Assembly: GCF_003100395.1 (NCBI RefSeq)
Contig: NZ_CP029210.1
Location: 1,860,001 to 1,924,000 of the forward strand
DNA from: Aquabacterium olei
Lineage (GTDB): Bacteria; Pseudomonadota; Gammaproteobacteria; Burkholderiales; Burkholderiaceae_C
Direction of reading: 5' to 3'
DNA: 64,000 nt
Shown: positions 1 to 8,270 of the stretch, one piece after another
Position numbering within the stretch: position 1 is the first letter of the stretch
How the letters are laid out: each line of letters opens with the position of its first letter
Position numbers and translations under genes: made by a program
Notes under the pieces: generated by a model
Told to the model about the DNA's origin: nothing
The model's input: the letters and a program-made list of their open reading frames with translations, nothing else
The model's database searches: none

Positions 1-2
1 AA

Positions 3-131
3 GGCGACACGGTCGTGACACGCTTCGAACAGAGCTACCGTTCCAATGACTTCAGCGATCTGACGGCCAAGACGCTCACGTGGCGCCTGCAGGGCGGCGC
101 CTGGGTCATCGTGCGGGAAAGCAACCGATGA
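3..131 (+). CDS. C-terminal end of an L,D-transpeptidase-like protein (5' cut by window)
   Basis: Only the last 42 codons are present, open from the window edge to a TGA at 129-131. The residues read GDTVVTRFEQSYRSND, then a LTWRLQGGAWVIVRESNR-like tail. This matches the small SnoaL/Cds6-type domain found at the C-terminus of many proteobacterial YkuD L,D-transpeptidases, where a final beta strand with W and VIVRE is typical. The catalytic part lies outside the window, so the assignment rests on this tail alone. Bases 132-351 after it hold no gene that I can support. Confidence 0.5.
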   Translation, partial: GDTVVTRFEQSYRSNDFSDLTAKTLTWRLQGGAWVIVRESNR

Positions 132-351
132 ACAGGCGATTCAGCCAATACTGAAGCCACTCCAATTCACACAACCTCGGGGAGGCGTTCAAGGCAGAAC
201 GGTGGGTAGGGTTCTCCGGTGATCTGGTTTTGAGAGAAGCGGCCGTGAATCGATCGAACTCCCCTCATCTAAAGCACTTCATGTAACGTAGTCTTCAGGA
301 CTCAATGTAGGGGGCCGCTTCTACATTCCCTCTAGACCTAAATAGACGAGC

Positions 352-1182
352 ATGAACCACGCTAACGTGCCCCACAAGACACATTGGAGTCGCCACGCTG
401 TCTTCTGGGACAGCTTTGGTTCGCCTCTGAGACCTCATCGCGAAGACGTGGGTCACGTCGTATCGCACGTGCTTCGCGAGACGCCCCTGCCAGTTCTGTT
501 GCTTATGGGGGTAACCCCTGAATATGCGCGAACGGCTTGGCCCCAGGGAACAAGAATGACCGCCGTGGATCGGTGCCCTGAAATGATCAGGTCCGTGTGG
601 CCGGCGGATCACGTTCCCACCACCTTTCGCGTCACGCAAGCTGAATGGACCGCACTGCCCCTGGCCAATCACGCGGTGGATGCAGTCATCGGCGACGGTA
701 TTACAACGGTATTGCCGCGCTGGGAGGAAATAGATACTGTTCTGAGCGAGGTTCATCGGGTGCTCCGCCCTGGTGGACTTGCTTTAATGCGGCTCTTCGT
801 CAAACCAGTTGATTCCGAGTCGCCAGACCAGTTGTTGAAGAGCCTTTTGTGCGGGCCAACGCTCGGCTTTCACTCTTTCAAGCTGCGCTTGCTCATGGCG
901 CTCCAGCCGTCATTGTCTGCGGGGGTAGCGCCCCGCGATGCATACAGATGGTGGAAGGACTTAGAAGCCACACACCCCGAAGCGCTCGTCCGGCACGCTT
1001 GGACGCAAGATCAACGCCACACGATCTCCTTTTATGAGGCCTCGCCTGATCGATACTGGTTCCCGACGGAAGCAGAGTTGACCCGCTCTTTCGTGAAGTA
1101 TTTCACGGTCAAGGAGGTGATCTACTCAAGTTACGAGAGCGCTGACCGATGCCCGTTATTTGTTTTGCATAGAAAGAACTGA
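352..1182 (+). CDS. SAM-dependent class I methyltransferase
   Basis: 276 residues. A Rossmann methyltransferase core is visible: the VLLLMGVTPEYA strand-loop stands at motif I, MTAVDRCPEMI at motif II (acidic D contacting the SAM ribose), ALPLANHAVDAVIGDG at motif III/IV, and a post-core EVHRVLRPGGLALMRLF typical of Methyltransf_11/25. Motif I is atypical because the usual GxGxG is replaced by GVTPEYA. The substrate cannot be told. The stop codon TGA abuts the GTG start of the next gene with no spacer, so the two are almost certainly co-translated. This suggests that the pair modifies one small molecule or glycan. Confidence 0.75.
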   Translation: MNHANVPHKTHWSRHAVFWDSFGSPLRPHREDVGHVVSHVLRETPLPVLLLMGVTPEYARTAWPQGTRMTAVDRCPEMIRSVWPADHVPTTFRVTQAEWTALPLANHAVDAVIGDGITTVLPRWEEIDTVLSEVHRVLRPGGLALMRLFVKPVDSESPDQLLKSLLCGPTLGFHSFKLRLLMALQPSLSAGVAPRDAYRWWKDLEATHPEALVRHAWTQDQRHTISFYEASPDRYWFPTEAELTRSFVKYFTVKEVIYSSYESADRCPLFVLHRKN

Positions 1183-2529
1183 GTGCAACGGCCCGAGCCT
1201 TCCTCCACTGGTACACGGCCCGCTGGCCCGGGGCCCAAGGTGCTTGCCTTATTGGATGACATTGAGCGCCTCGCTGGCCATCCTCAGCGACTCAACGACT
1301 GGCAGAAGGACCGGTGGGCTTCACTGCATGCACACCACGCAACCCACTCCGCTTGGTATCGTGACCGGCTGCAGCAATCCTGTATTGCTCCAGATAGCCC
1401 AGTTTCCTGGGATCAAGCGCAACGAATAAAGCTGGTGACGCGGGCAGACTTGCAGCGTGAGGTGGATCGCGCGTTTGTGACACCGCCGCAGAGCCATGGG
1501 GCTGTGTATGTCACACAGACCTCTGGATCAACAGGCGAGCCCGTTCGAGTAGCTCGGACTGAACGATGCCAGCAATTCTGGATGGCCTATGGGCTGCGAG
1601 AGCACCAATGGTGGAACCGGGACTTCTCCAGATCTCTGTTCGTCATTCGCGCCAACCTGGACACTCGCTTCATCGCCCAAAAGACGTGGGGCAGTCCCGC
1701 ATCCTTGCTCGCGACCACCGGAGCTGGCTATGCCGCGTCGATGTCACTGTCGACTGCAGAGCTGGCTCTTCTCATCGAAGAGCTACGGCCCGGCTATCTG
1801 CTGGTGTACCCAAATGTTCTGGTCGCGCTTCTTCAGCAGTATCAAGCTTGGAACAAGACGCCTCGCGGCTTGTTGCAGGTTAGGACGATGGGGGAAACGC
1901 TCGGCCCCGGCTTGCGCAATCAAGTCCGCGACGACTGGGGTGTTGAAACGGCCGATACGTACAGCTCGCAGGAAGCGGGTGTGATCGCGATTGAATGTCC
2001 ATCGGGTAGCTACCACGTCATGGCAGAGAACCTCATTGTTGAAGTTCTGAAGCCCGACGGTACGCCGTGTGCGCCAGGCGAGACAGGCGAGGTTGTGATC
2101 ACCGATCTCCACAACTACGCGACTCCGCTGATTCGCTACGCCATTGGTGACGTCGCAGAAGTCGGAGGCCCATGTGCGTGCGGCCGTCATCTGCCGACGC
2201 TCACGAAAATCCACGGAAGAGTGCGAAACCTCATCACCTACCCCGACGGTAGCAAGCGCTGGCCGAGGGTGGGATTCGACCGTTTCAGAGACGTCGCGCC
2301 CATCACGCAATACCAGGTCGTACAGCACGCGGTTGACGATGTCGAAGTCCGACTCGTCTGCTCCCCGCTTTCGGTTCAGCAGGAAACAGCGCTGAACCAG
2401 ATCATCTGCACGGCTCTCGAAAGCCCGTTCCCATTGCGTTTTACATACTGGCCAGGAGGTATCCCCAGGCGCAGCAATGGCAAGTACGAAGAAGTCATCA
2501 GCCTGCTCAAGGCAGTCCCCTTGAGCTGA
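1183..2529 (+). CDS. Phenylacetate-CoA ligase/CapK-like adenylate-forming enzyme
   Basis: 448 residues with a GTG start immediately after the preceding stop. ANL-superfamily features are present: the AMP-binding loop YVTQTSGSTGEPVRV, the YSSQEAGVIAIEC segment, the hinge region GEVVITDLHNYATPLIRYAIGD, then a Cys pair GPCACGRHLPTLTKIHGR as in the PaaK/CapK/F390-synthetase branch. The family activates a carboxylate with ATP, usually making a CoA thioester. Members outside the paa cluster often act in capsule, lipid or secondary-metabolite synthesis. No other paa genes are nearby, so true phenylacetate use is unlikely. Substrate unknown. The methyltransferase fused to it in translation is its probable partner. 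Confidence 0.8.
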   Translation: MQRPEPSSTGTRPAGPGPKVLALLDDIERLAGHPQRLNDWQKDRWASLHAHHATHSAWYRDRLQQSCIAPDSPVSWDQAQRIKLVTRADLQREVDRAFVTPPQSHGAVYVTQTSGSTGEPVRVARTERCQQFWMAYGLREHQWWNRDFSRSLFVIRANLDTRFIAQKTWGSPASLLATTGAGYAASMSLSTAELALLIEELRPGYLLVYPNVLVALLQQYQAWNKTPRGLLQVRTMGETLGPGLRNQVRDDWGVETADTYSSQEAGVIAIECPSGSYHVMAENLIVEVLKPDGTPCAPGETGEVVITDLHNYATPLIRYAIGDVAEVGGPCACGRHLPTLTKIHGRVRNLITYPDGSKRWPRVGFDRFRDVAPITQYQVVQHAVDDVEVRLVCSPLSVQQETALNQIICTALESPFPLRFTYWPGGIPRRSNGKYEEVISLLKAVPLS

Positions 2530-2556
2530 TCCAACCACCACCGAAGAGAGACAGCG

Positions 2557-5472
2557 ATGAATAAGGTTTACAAACTCGTTTGGAGCAGCCGCCGCCAGGG
2601 CTACGTGCCCGCTTCAGAGGCATGCGCATCCCGAGGCAAGGCGCCCGGGAGCGACCTGCGGTTGATCGCGCGCGTCGCGGGCGGTGTAGCGGCAGCCATG
2701 ATGGCAGGGCATGCCTCAGCAGTTTGCACACCGGGGACCACCCAAACGATCTCCGGCACGTCTTCAACAGCCGTGACGACAGCTTGCGCGAACGAATCCG
2801 TCGTCGTGAGCGGCACCCTCGACGTACCAGGTGGAACCGCCATTTCAAATAGTGACTCGCTCGGAAACGTCACGGTAAGCGGAACGGTGCGAGGTCAAGA
2901 CCCCATCTACCTCGCCGGCAGCACGATGTCAGGAGGTCTGACGAACTCGGGCACCATTGCCTCGTATTGGTCTGGCGGTGGAAGTGGTTTTGGCAATCCG
3001 GCCATTACCCTGAGCAACATGCAGATTGCGGGCACGGTGTTCAACACGAGCACAGGTTCGATCAGCGGTGATTACGCCGGCGTGCGGCTTGAGCAAGGAA
3101 CGACGGTCTCGTTGCTGCGCAACGCCGGCAGCATTACTTCGCTCGCAGCCGGTGTAGCCGTCGAGGGTAATGGGACCACGATCGGTGAGATTCGCAACGA
3201 CTCAGGCGCCACCATCACTGGCAGCAACAACGGTGCCATTCGAGCCGGTAACGCTTCGGTGATTACTCAAATTAATAACAGTGGGACGTTGGATGGTGCG
3301 GCTGGCATCGTTCTCTATAACTCGGCTTCAGTAGCCACGGTCGTAAACAGCCAAACTGGCGTGATCACAGGGAACAACGGGATTGAACTCAGTGGTGATG
3401 CTTCCATCGGCGATCTGGAGAATGCCGGGCAGATCACAGGGTCCAGAGCACTGGAGCTCTACCGAGCAAGTATTACCGGAACGCTGACCAACCGCGCGAC
3501 TGGTGTCCTATCTGGCTCGTCGGCTGGTATATCGATGGGGTCGTACGCCGATCCGAGCAGCATCCGATCCATCATCAACGAGGGCCTCATTGAAGGCGCA
3601 GTCGGCATCGATGGACATGAAGGCTCCGTCATCACCCACGGCATCAACAACACGGGCACGATCCGAGGCAACAGCATTGGCATCAGCTTGGTCGACAACT
3701 CTGCAATCTCTGGTGGGCTCGTCAATGCGGGTATCTTGGAGGGGACGGACAAGGCCATCTACATCCAAAGCGGCAGCAGCCTTGATCGAATCGACATCGT
3801 CGGAACATCTGCCCAGGTTTTGGGGGACGTGGACGCTTCCACCACTGCGTTCAATGTGAAGACTGGCTCGGTCTTCACAGCGACCAACGCGTACAGCGTG
3901 GACAGCTTCAATGTGGAGGAGGGCGCGACGGTGAATCTCACGGCCTTGACCCACACCACCAGTGGACTGAGCGACAGCGGCATCACCGTCGTATCCGCAT
4001 TCAACAACGCGGGGACGGTGTCCATCGCCTCCGGTGTCACTGCACCGATTCGTGGTGACTATGCTCAGACCAGCGCTGCCACCCTGAAAGTGGGTGTGGA
4101 CAGTGTGGCGACCCACGGTGTGCTGGCTGTGACCGGCAACGCCACGCTTGCTCAAGGCACGTCACTGAACGTGGCGGTCGGCAACGGTGCAACCTTCTCA
4201 CCGGGTGCACGTATTCAAGGCGTGCTCACCGCGGACGGCACGCTGAGCGTCACGACGTCGGGCCTGGCTGTGTCGGACAACAGCGTGCTCTACAAGTTCA
4301 CAGCGGACAACACGCGTCTCGCCAACCAACTCGACTTGCTCGTGGGGCTGGACGGCACCCCCTTCACGTCATCGCTGCCCAGCGAGAACAGGGTGGCCCG
4401 AGGTGTGGCGGCGACCTTAGACCAGGTTTTTGCAAGCGGCTCTGTTCCTTCGGGGCTACAGCCGGTGATGGATAGACTCACTCAAATGAGCTCTTCCGAG
4501 GCCACGAGTGCCATGCAGCAACTCGTGCCTGTGCTGGTTGGTTCTGCCTCACAGGCCGGTGTGAACGCGCTGCGCAGCATGAACAAGATCATCCAGTCGC
4601 GCATCGAATCGAATCAAGGGTTGTCTTCGGGGGACGCGGCCGCTGAACGCTTTGCGTGGGTACGTGCGTTCGGAAGCGCAGCTCGGCAGAGCAACCAGGG
4701 CGACGTCGTCGGGTTCGACTCCAGGACCAGTGGCTTGGTCGTGGGCGCCGATGCGCCAGTCAACGAGAAACTTCGCGCTGGTGTGGCTTTCACCTATGCG
4801 AAGAGTGACATCGATGGGAAGTCCGCACAGTCACCCAACAGCCTGGACGTGGACACCTATGAACTGGTCACATACGGTAGCTACAACATCGATCCGACCA
4901 CGGACCTGAACTACCAGCTGGATGTGGGCCTCAACAGGGTCAACGGCGTCCGTCAAATTGCCTTCCTCGGGAGCCAGGCAAAGAGCAGTTTTGACAGCGT
5001 CAACGTCCATGGCAGCGTAGGTGTGGGTCGTACATGGACATCGTCTACACAGACCTCTTGGACGCCGTCCGTACGAGCTGACTACACGCACATGAAGACC
5101 GACGGGTATACCGAGAGCGGCGCAGCGGGCGCAAGCCTTCGGGTCGGATCTTCGAAATTCGAAGAGCTCCTGGTCTCAGGTGACTTGAAGATGTCTCATG
5201 CGTTCAATGCGAAGACCAAGGTGGTGGCGAACATTTCCGCTGGCTACGACTTCTTGAACAAGCAGGTTGCGACCTTGTCCTCGTTCGTCGGCGGCGGCAC
5301 GATTTTCGAGACCAAAGGCCTCAAGGCATCGCCCTGGCTCTATCGTGCAGGCGCGGCTTTGATGCGCGAGGACCGTAGGGGCATGGAGTACAGCTTGCGC
5401 TATGACGTGGAGACACGCTCTTCTGGGTACTTGAACCAGACCTTGTCGGCGCGGGTGCGCTGGGCCTTCTGA
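2557..5472 (+). CDS. Autotransporter (type Va secretion) with extended signal peptide
   Basis: 971 residues. The N-terminus MNKVYKLVWSSRRQGYV is an ESPR (extended signal peptide region), followed by a hydrophobic stretch ending AGHASAV, the likely signal peptidase site. Residues about 60-430 carry many imperfect repeats of the type NxGTIxG (for example LTNSGTIAS, INNTGTIRGN, LVNAGILEG), the signature of a right-handed beta-helix passenger. Residues about 690-971 form an autotransporter beta-barrel and end in an aromatic residue (SARVRWAF). It should be secreted through its own barrel in the outer membrane; the passenger may be an adhesin. No protease or lipase motif was seen in the passenger. 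An SD-like GAGAG precedes the ATG. Confidence 0.9.
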   Translation: MNKVYKLVWSSRRQGYVPASEACASRGKAPGSDLRLIARVAGGVAAAMMAGHASAVCTPGTTQTISGTSSTAVTTACANESVVVSGTLDVPGGTAISNSDSLGNVTVSGTVRGQDPIYLAGSTMSGGLTNSGTIASYWSGGGSGFGNPAITLSNMQIAGTVFNTSTGSISGDYAGVRLEQGTTVSLLRNAGSITSLAAGVAVEGNGTTIGEIRNDSGATITGSNNGAIRAGNASVITQINNSGTLDGAAGIVLYNSASVATVVNSQTGVITGNNGIELSGDASIGDLENAGQITGSRALELYRASITGTLTNRATGVLSGSSAGISMGSYADPSSIRSIINEGLIEGAVGIDGHEGSVITHGINNTGTIRGNSIGISLVDNSAISGGLVNAGILEGTDKAIYIQSGSSLDRIDIVGTSAQVLGDVDASTTAFNVKTGSVFTATNAYSVDSFNVEEGATVNLTALTHTTSGLSDSGITVVSAFNNAGTVSIASGVTAPIRGDYAQTSAATLKVGVDSVATHGVLAVTGNATLAQGTSLNVAVGNGATFSPGARIQGVLTADGTLSVTTSGLAVSDNSVLYKFTADNTRLANQLDLLVGLDGTPFTSSLPSENRVARGVAATLDQVFASGSVPSGLQPVMDRLTQMSSSEATSAMQQLVPVLVGSASQAGVNALRSMNKIIQSRIESNQGLSSGDAAAERFAWVRAFGSAARQSNQGDVVGFDSRTSGLVVGADAPVNEKLRAGVAFTYAKSDIDGKSAQSPNSLDVDTYELVTYGSYNIDPTTDLNYQLDVGLNRVNGVRQIAFLGSQAKSSFDSVNVHGSVGVGRTWTSSTQTSWTPSVRADYTHMKTDGYTESGAAGASLRVGSSKFEELLVSGDLKMSHAFNAKTKVVANISAGYDFLNKQVATLSSFVGGGTIFETKGLKASPWLYRAGAALMREDRRGMEYSLRYDVETRSSGYLNQTLSARVRWAF

Positions 5473-5476
5473 AGTC

Positions 5477-6340
5477 GTGAGCCGCTCACTGAGCTGGGTG
5501 GCCGTCTGTGGGGCGCTAGGTGCGTCCCTGCTCGGATGTACATCGGTACCTGAGCCCGCCGTGCGGGCTCAGGTATTGGGATCAATCGCTGATAAGGGAG
5601 GGTTGGAAGTGGTCAGTCTGCCCACCACCCCACCTTTGACGGCGCTCGTCCCCAGACAGCCAGCATCATTCTTGACGATTTACATCGAGGGCGATGGCTA
5701 TGCGTGGCGTACGCGCGAATGGCCCTCAGAAGACCCGACGCCCATTGAGCCGGTAGCCGCGCGGTTGGCAGTGGCACACCCGTTCGGTGCAGCTGCCTGG
5801 CTAGGCAGGCTCTGCCAATACGCCGACGCCGAGCGAACGGGATGTCCGGTGGAGTCTTGGACGACTCATCGGTTTAGCAAAGGGAGCCACGAGGTCTTGT
5901 CCTCGGGCATCGACGAGATAAAGCGCATCACCGGAGCTCGGAGTCTTATCCTAGTGGGCTTCTCGGGAGGGGGTGCTATCGCAGCCAACCTGGCGGCGGC
6001 GCGCCAAGACGTGCTCGCTTTGATCACCGTCGCAGGCAACATAGATCTTGATGCTTGGGCGAAGGCACATGGGTTCCCCGCATTCAAGGACCGCGTGAAT
6101 CCGGCGGAGCAAGGCGACCGCCTGCGTGTATTGCCACAGATTCATTTCGCGGGATACCGAGATTCCGTCATTCCCCTTAACATTTCCGAGTCCTTCCTGA
6201 AAAGAATCGCCCCGGTACGCGGAAGACTCGTGATCAAGGACGAGGCTCATCAGTGCTGCTGGCCCATGAAGTGGCCCACGTACCTACGCGAGCTGGGCGA
6301 TGAACTTCCGTGGGGCGACGCGATGTCACGCAAGGAGTGA
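5477..6340 (+). CDS. Alpha/beta-hydrolase lipoprotein
   Basis: 287 residues, GTG start four bases after the autotransporter stop. The N-terminus MSRSLSWVAVCGALGASLLGC has a lipobox (LLGC), so the mature protein is probably lipid-anchored. A hydrolase core is visible: LILVGFSGGGAIAANLAA is the nucleophile elbow (GFSGG, Ser nucleophile), and the late segment VIKDEAHQCCWP could carry the catalytic His. The tight spacing suggests that it is expressed with the autotransporter and acts in the envelope, perhaps on the same surface material. Its substrate is unknown. Confidence 0.75.
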   Translation: MSRSLSWVAVCGALGASLLGCTSVPEPAVRAQVLGSIADKGGLEVVSLPTTPPLTALVPRQPASFLTIYIEGDGYAWRTREWPSEDPTPIEPVAARLAVAHPFGAAAWLGRLCQYADAERTGCPVESWTTHRFSKGSHEVLSSGIDEIKRITGARSLILVGFSGGGAIAANLAAARQDVLALITVAGNIDLDAWAKAHGFPAFKDRVNPAEQGDRLRVLPQIHFAGYRDSVIPLNISESFLKRIAPVRGRLVIKDEAHQCCWPMKWPTYLRELGDELPWGDAMSRKE

Positions 6341-6393
6341 AATTTGCTCCGAACTGTGCGGGTTTCTTGATCGACTCCGATTTGCCTTCTTCT

Positions 6394-8217
6394 ATGACGC
6401 CCAACTCCCCGGTGCGATTCGCGCTGCAACACTTTCTCGATAACTTGCTGCGAGAAGGTCTGTGCGTGTATGCCGAGTTGTGGAGTCGTGAAGCGCTCGT
6501 TGCCAGCCGGGGTGATCCGACCAACGCTGCAGAGCCCGAAGTGGTGCAGCAGGTCGACCTTGGCGGCAAACCTTACACGGTGCTCGCTCGACGCGATGAC
6601 AACCCGTTCTTGCCGCCGTTGGATGTTGCAGCCGTTCGACGCTGCGCGGAGGCTTGTCAAGAAGACACATCGCCTCAGGGTGTAACGATACCGCCTCCGG
6701 ACATACTGGCGAGGACGCTGGACTTCGTCACCGACGCATTTGTGCTCGTCGGACATGGTTGGGAAATCCTCCACTGCAATCTGGCGTTTGAGCGCCTTAG
6801 CGGCTTCCCTGACAGCGCGTTGTTGGGACAGTCCCTCTGGACGCGCTGTGGGGTCTTCAAGCTGCCAGCCATCCGGACTCAGTTGCTGAGCGCGCTTGCC
6901 AACGGGCAAGCAAGCGAGATCGAATGCTGGAACTCGGATTCTGACCGGTGGCTCTACGTGCGGATCTTTCCCTGTACCGAGGGCCTGAGCGTCTTTGTCC
7001 AAGACATCACGGCGCGCAAAAAGGTCGAGGAGACCAAGCTAGACCTCGAGCGGCAATTGAGCCAGGGGCGACGCATGGAATCCCTCGGCACGCTGGCGGC
7101 CGGAATTGCTCATGACTTCAACAATGTCCTCTCCGCGGTGATCGGCCACGCAGGAATGCTCCGGGAAAAACTGGACGCTCACCACGCGGCCCGCCTGCAT
7201 GCCGATGAGATATGGGTGGCAGCTTCTCGCGCACGAGACCTCACAGGGCGCATTCTTGCCTACAGTCGCTCATCCCGCGGGGAAACAGACAAGCAGCCTC
7301 TCAAAGCGCTCACGCGAGAGAGTGTGAACTTGCTCAAAGCCACATTGCCAACCACAGTGCGCCTCAATGCCCAGCTTGATGGTCAGGAGGTGTGCGCCCG
7401 GATCTTGCCGTCTGAGGTACAGCAGATCGTCGTCAATCTGTGCACCAACGCGTGGCAAGCGATGCCCAACGGGAAAGGGCACTTGCACGTCAATGTGAGC
7501 CATGTTGACGTTCAACAGGAAATGCCCGTTGACACTGGCGTCCTCCAGCCCGGGGCCTATGTGATGTTGACGGTAGAGGACGATGGAGCCGGGATGAGCC
7601 CCGACGTCCGGGCACACCTGTTCGAGCCTTTTTTTACGACGAAAGCACGCGGTGAGGGGACCGGCCTGGGTCTCTACGTCGTGTCAGGAATCGCGTCAGC
7701 GAGAGAGGGCGGGATACGGGTAACCGCGGCGGAAGGAGAGGGGGCTCGTTTTGACGTTTTCATCCCAGCATGCGACGACGACCATAGCGATCCCACGACT
7801 TCGTCCCTCCCGACTCATAAGGGGCACTCCGAACGGGTGGCCTACATTGACGATGATCCCGTGGTGTGTGTCATGGTGGAGCAACTCCTGAACACTCGAG
7901 GTTTCGTCACGACCACCTTCGCTGATCCGGAGTCAGCGCTTCAAGCGCTGCTGACACAGCACTTCGATATCGTGGTCACCGATCAAAACATGCCCGACTT
8001 CTCGGGCGTAGAAGTAGCCAACATCTTGCGAACGCGTGGTGTCGATCTGCCGATCGTGCTGAGTACGGGACTCATTTCCGAAGAGCTTCGCAAGGCAGCG
8101 AAGGAGGCCGGGATATGCGAAGTCTTCCCCAAGGAACGCTCATTCGAAGATCTCGCCACGCTGCTGATTGAATGCCTTGCGCGATCCCCTCGTGCAGGCG
8201 CCGCGTCACAACAGTAA
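6394..8217 (+). CDS. PAS hybrid sensor histidine kinase with receiver domain
   Basis: 607 residues from the ATG at 6394; an in-frame GTG at 6310 would overlap the previous gene by 31 bases and is less likely. Domains in order: an N-terminal region, a PAS domain (about 100-205), HisKA with phospho-acceptor His240 in GIAHDFNN, HATPase_c (NLCTNAWQAM N-box, EDDGAGM G1 box, GTGLGLYVVSG G2 box), then a receiver domain with phospho-acceptor Asp530 in VVTDQNMP. There are no obvious membrane spans, so a cytoplasmic sensor is likely. No separate response regulator or output domain is adjacent. It converges with the next kinase, leaving 53 bases between the stops. Confidence 0.85.
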   Translation: MTPNSPVRFALQHFLDNLLREGLCVYAELWSREALVASRGDPTNAAEPEVVQQVDLGGKPYTVLARRDDNPFLPPLDVAAVRRCAEACQEDTSPQGVTIPPPDILARTLDFVTDAFVLVGHGWEILHCNLAFERLSGFPDSALLGQSLWTRCGVFKLPAIRTQLLSALANGQASEIECWNSDSDRWLYVRIFPCTEGLSVFVQDITARKKVEETKLDLERQLSQGRRMESLGTLAAGIAHDFNNVLSAVIGHAGMLREKLDAHHAARLHADEIWVAASRARDLTGRILAYSRSSRGETDKQPLKALTRESVNLLKATLPTTVRLNAQLDGQEVCARILPSEVQQIVVNLCTNAWQAMPNGKGHLHVNVSHVDVQQEMPVDTGVLQPGAYVMLTVEDDGAGMSPDVRAHLFEPFFTTKARGEGTGLGLYVVSGIASAREGGIRVTAAEGEGARFDVFIPACDDDHSDPTTSSLPTHKGHSERVAYIDDDPVVCVMVEQLLNTRGFVTTTFADPESALQALLTQHFDIVVTDQNMPDFSGVEVANILRTRGVDLPIVLSTGLISEELRKAAKEAGICEVFPKERSFEDLATLLIECLARSPRAGAASQQ

Positions 8218-8270
8218 CCCCGTCCTCGTTGGAACGATTCGGCGTCCTTCGAGGACGTGTGAGTGGAGCG

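Noticed and set aside
1783..2541. 252-codon minus-strand frame opposite the CapK-like gene
   Set aside because: Low similarity to any fold, opposite a clear adenylating enzyme.
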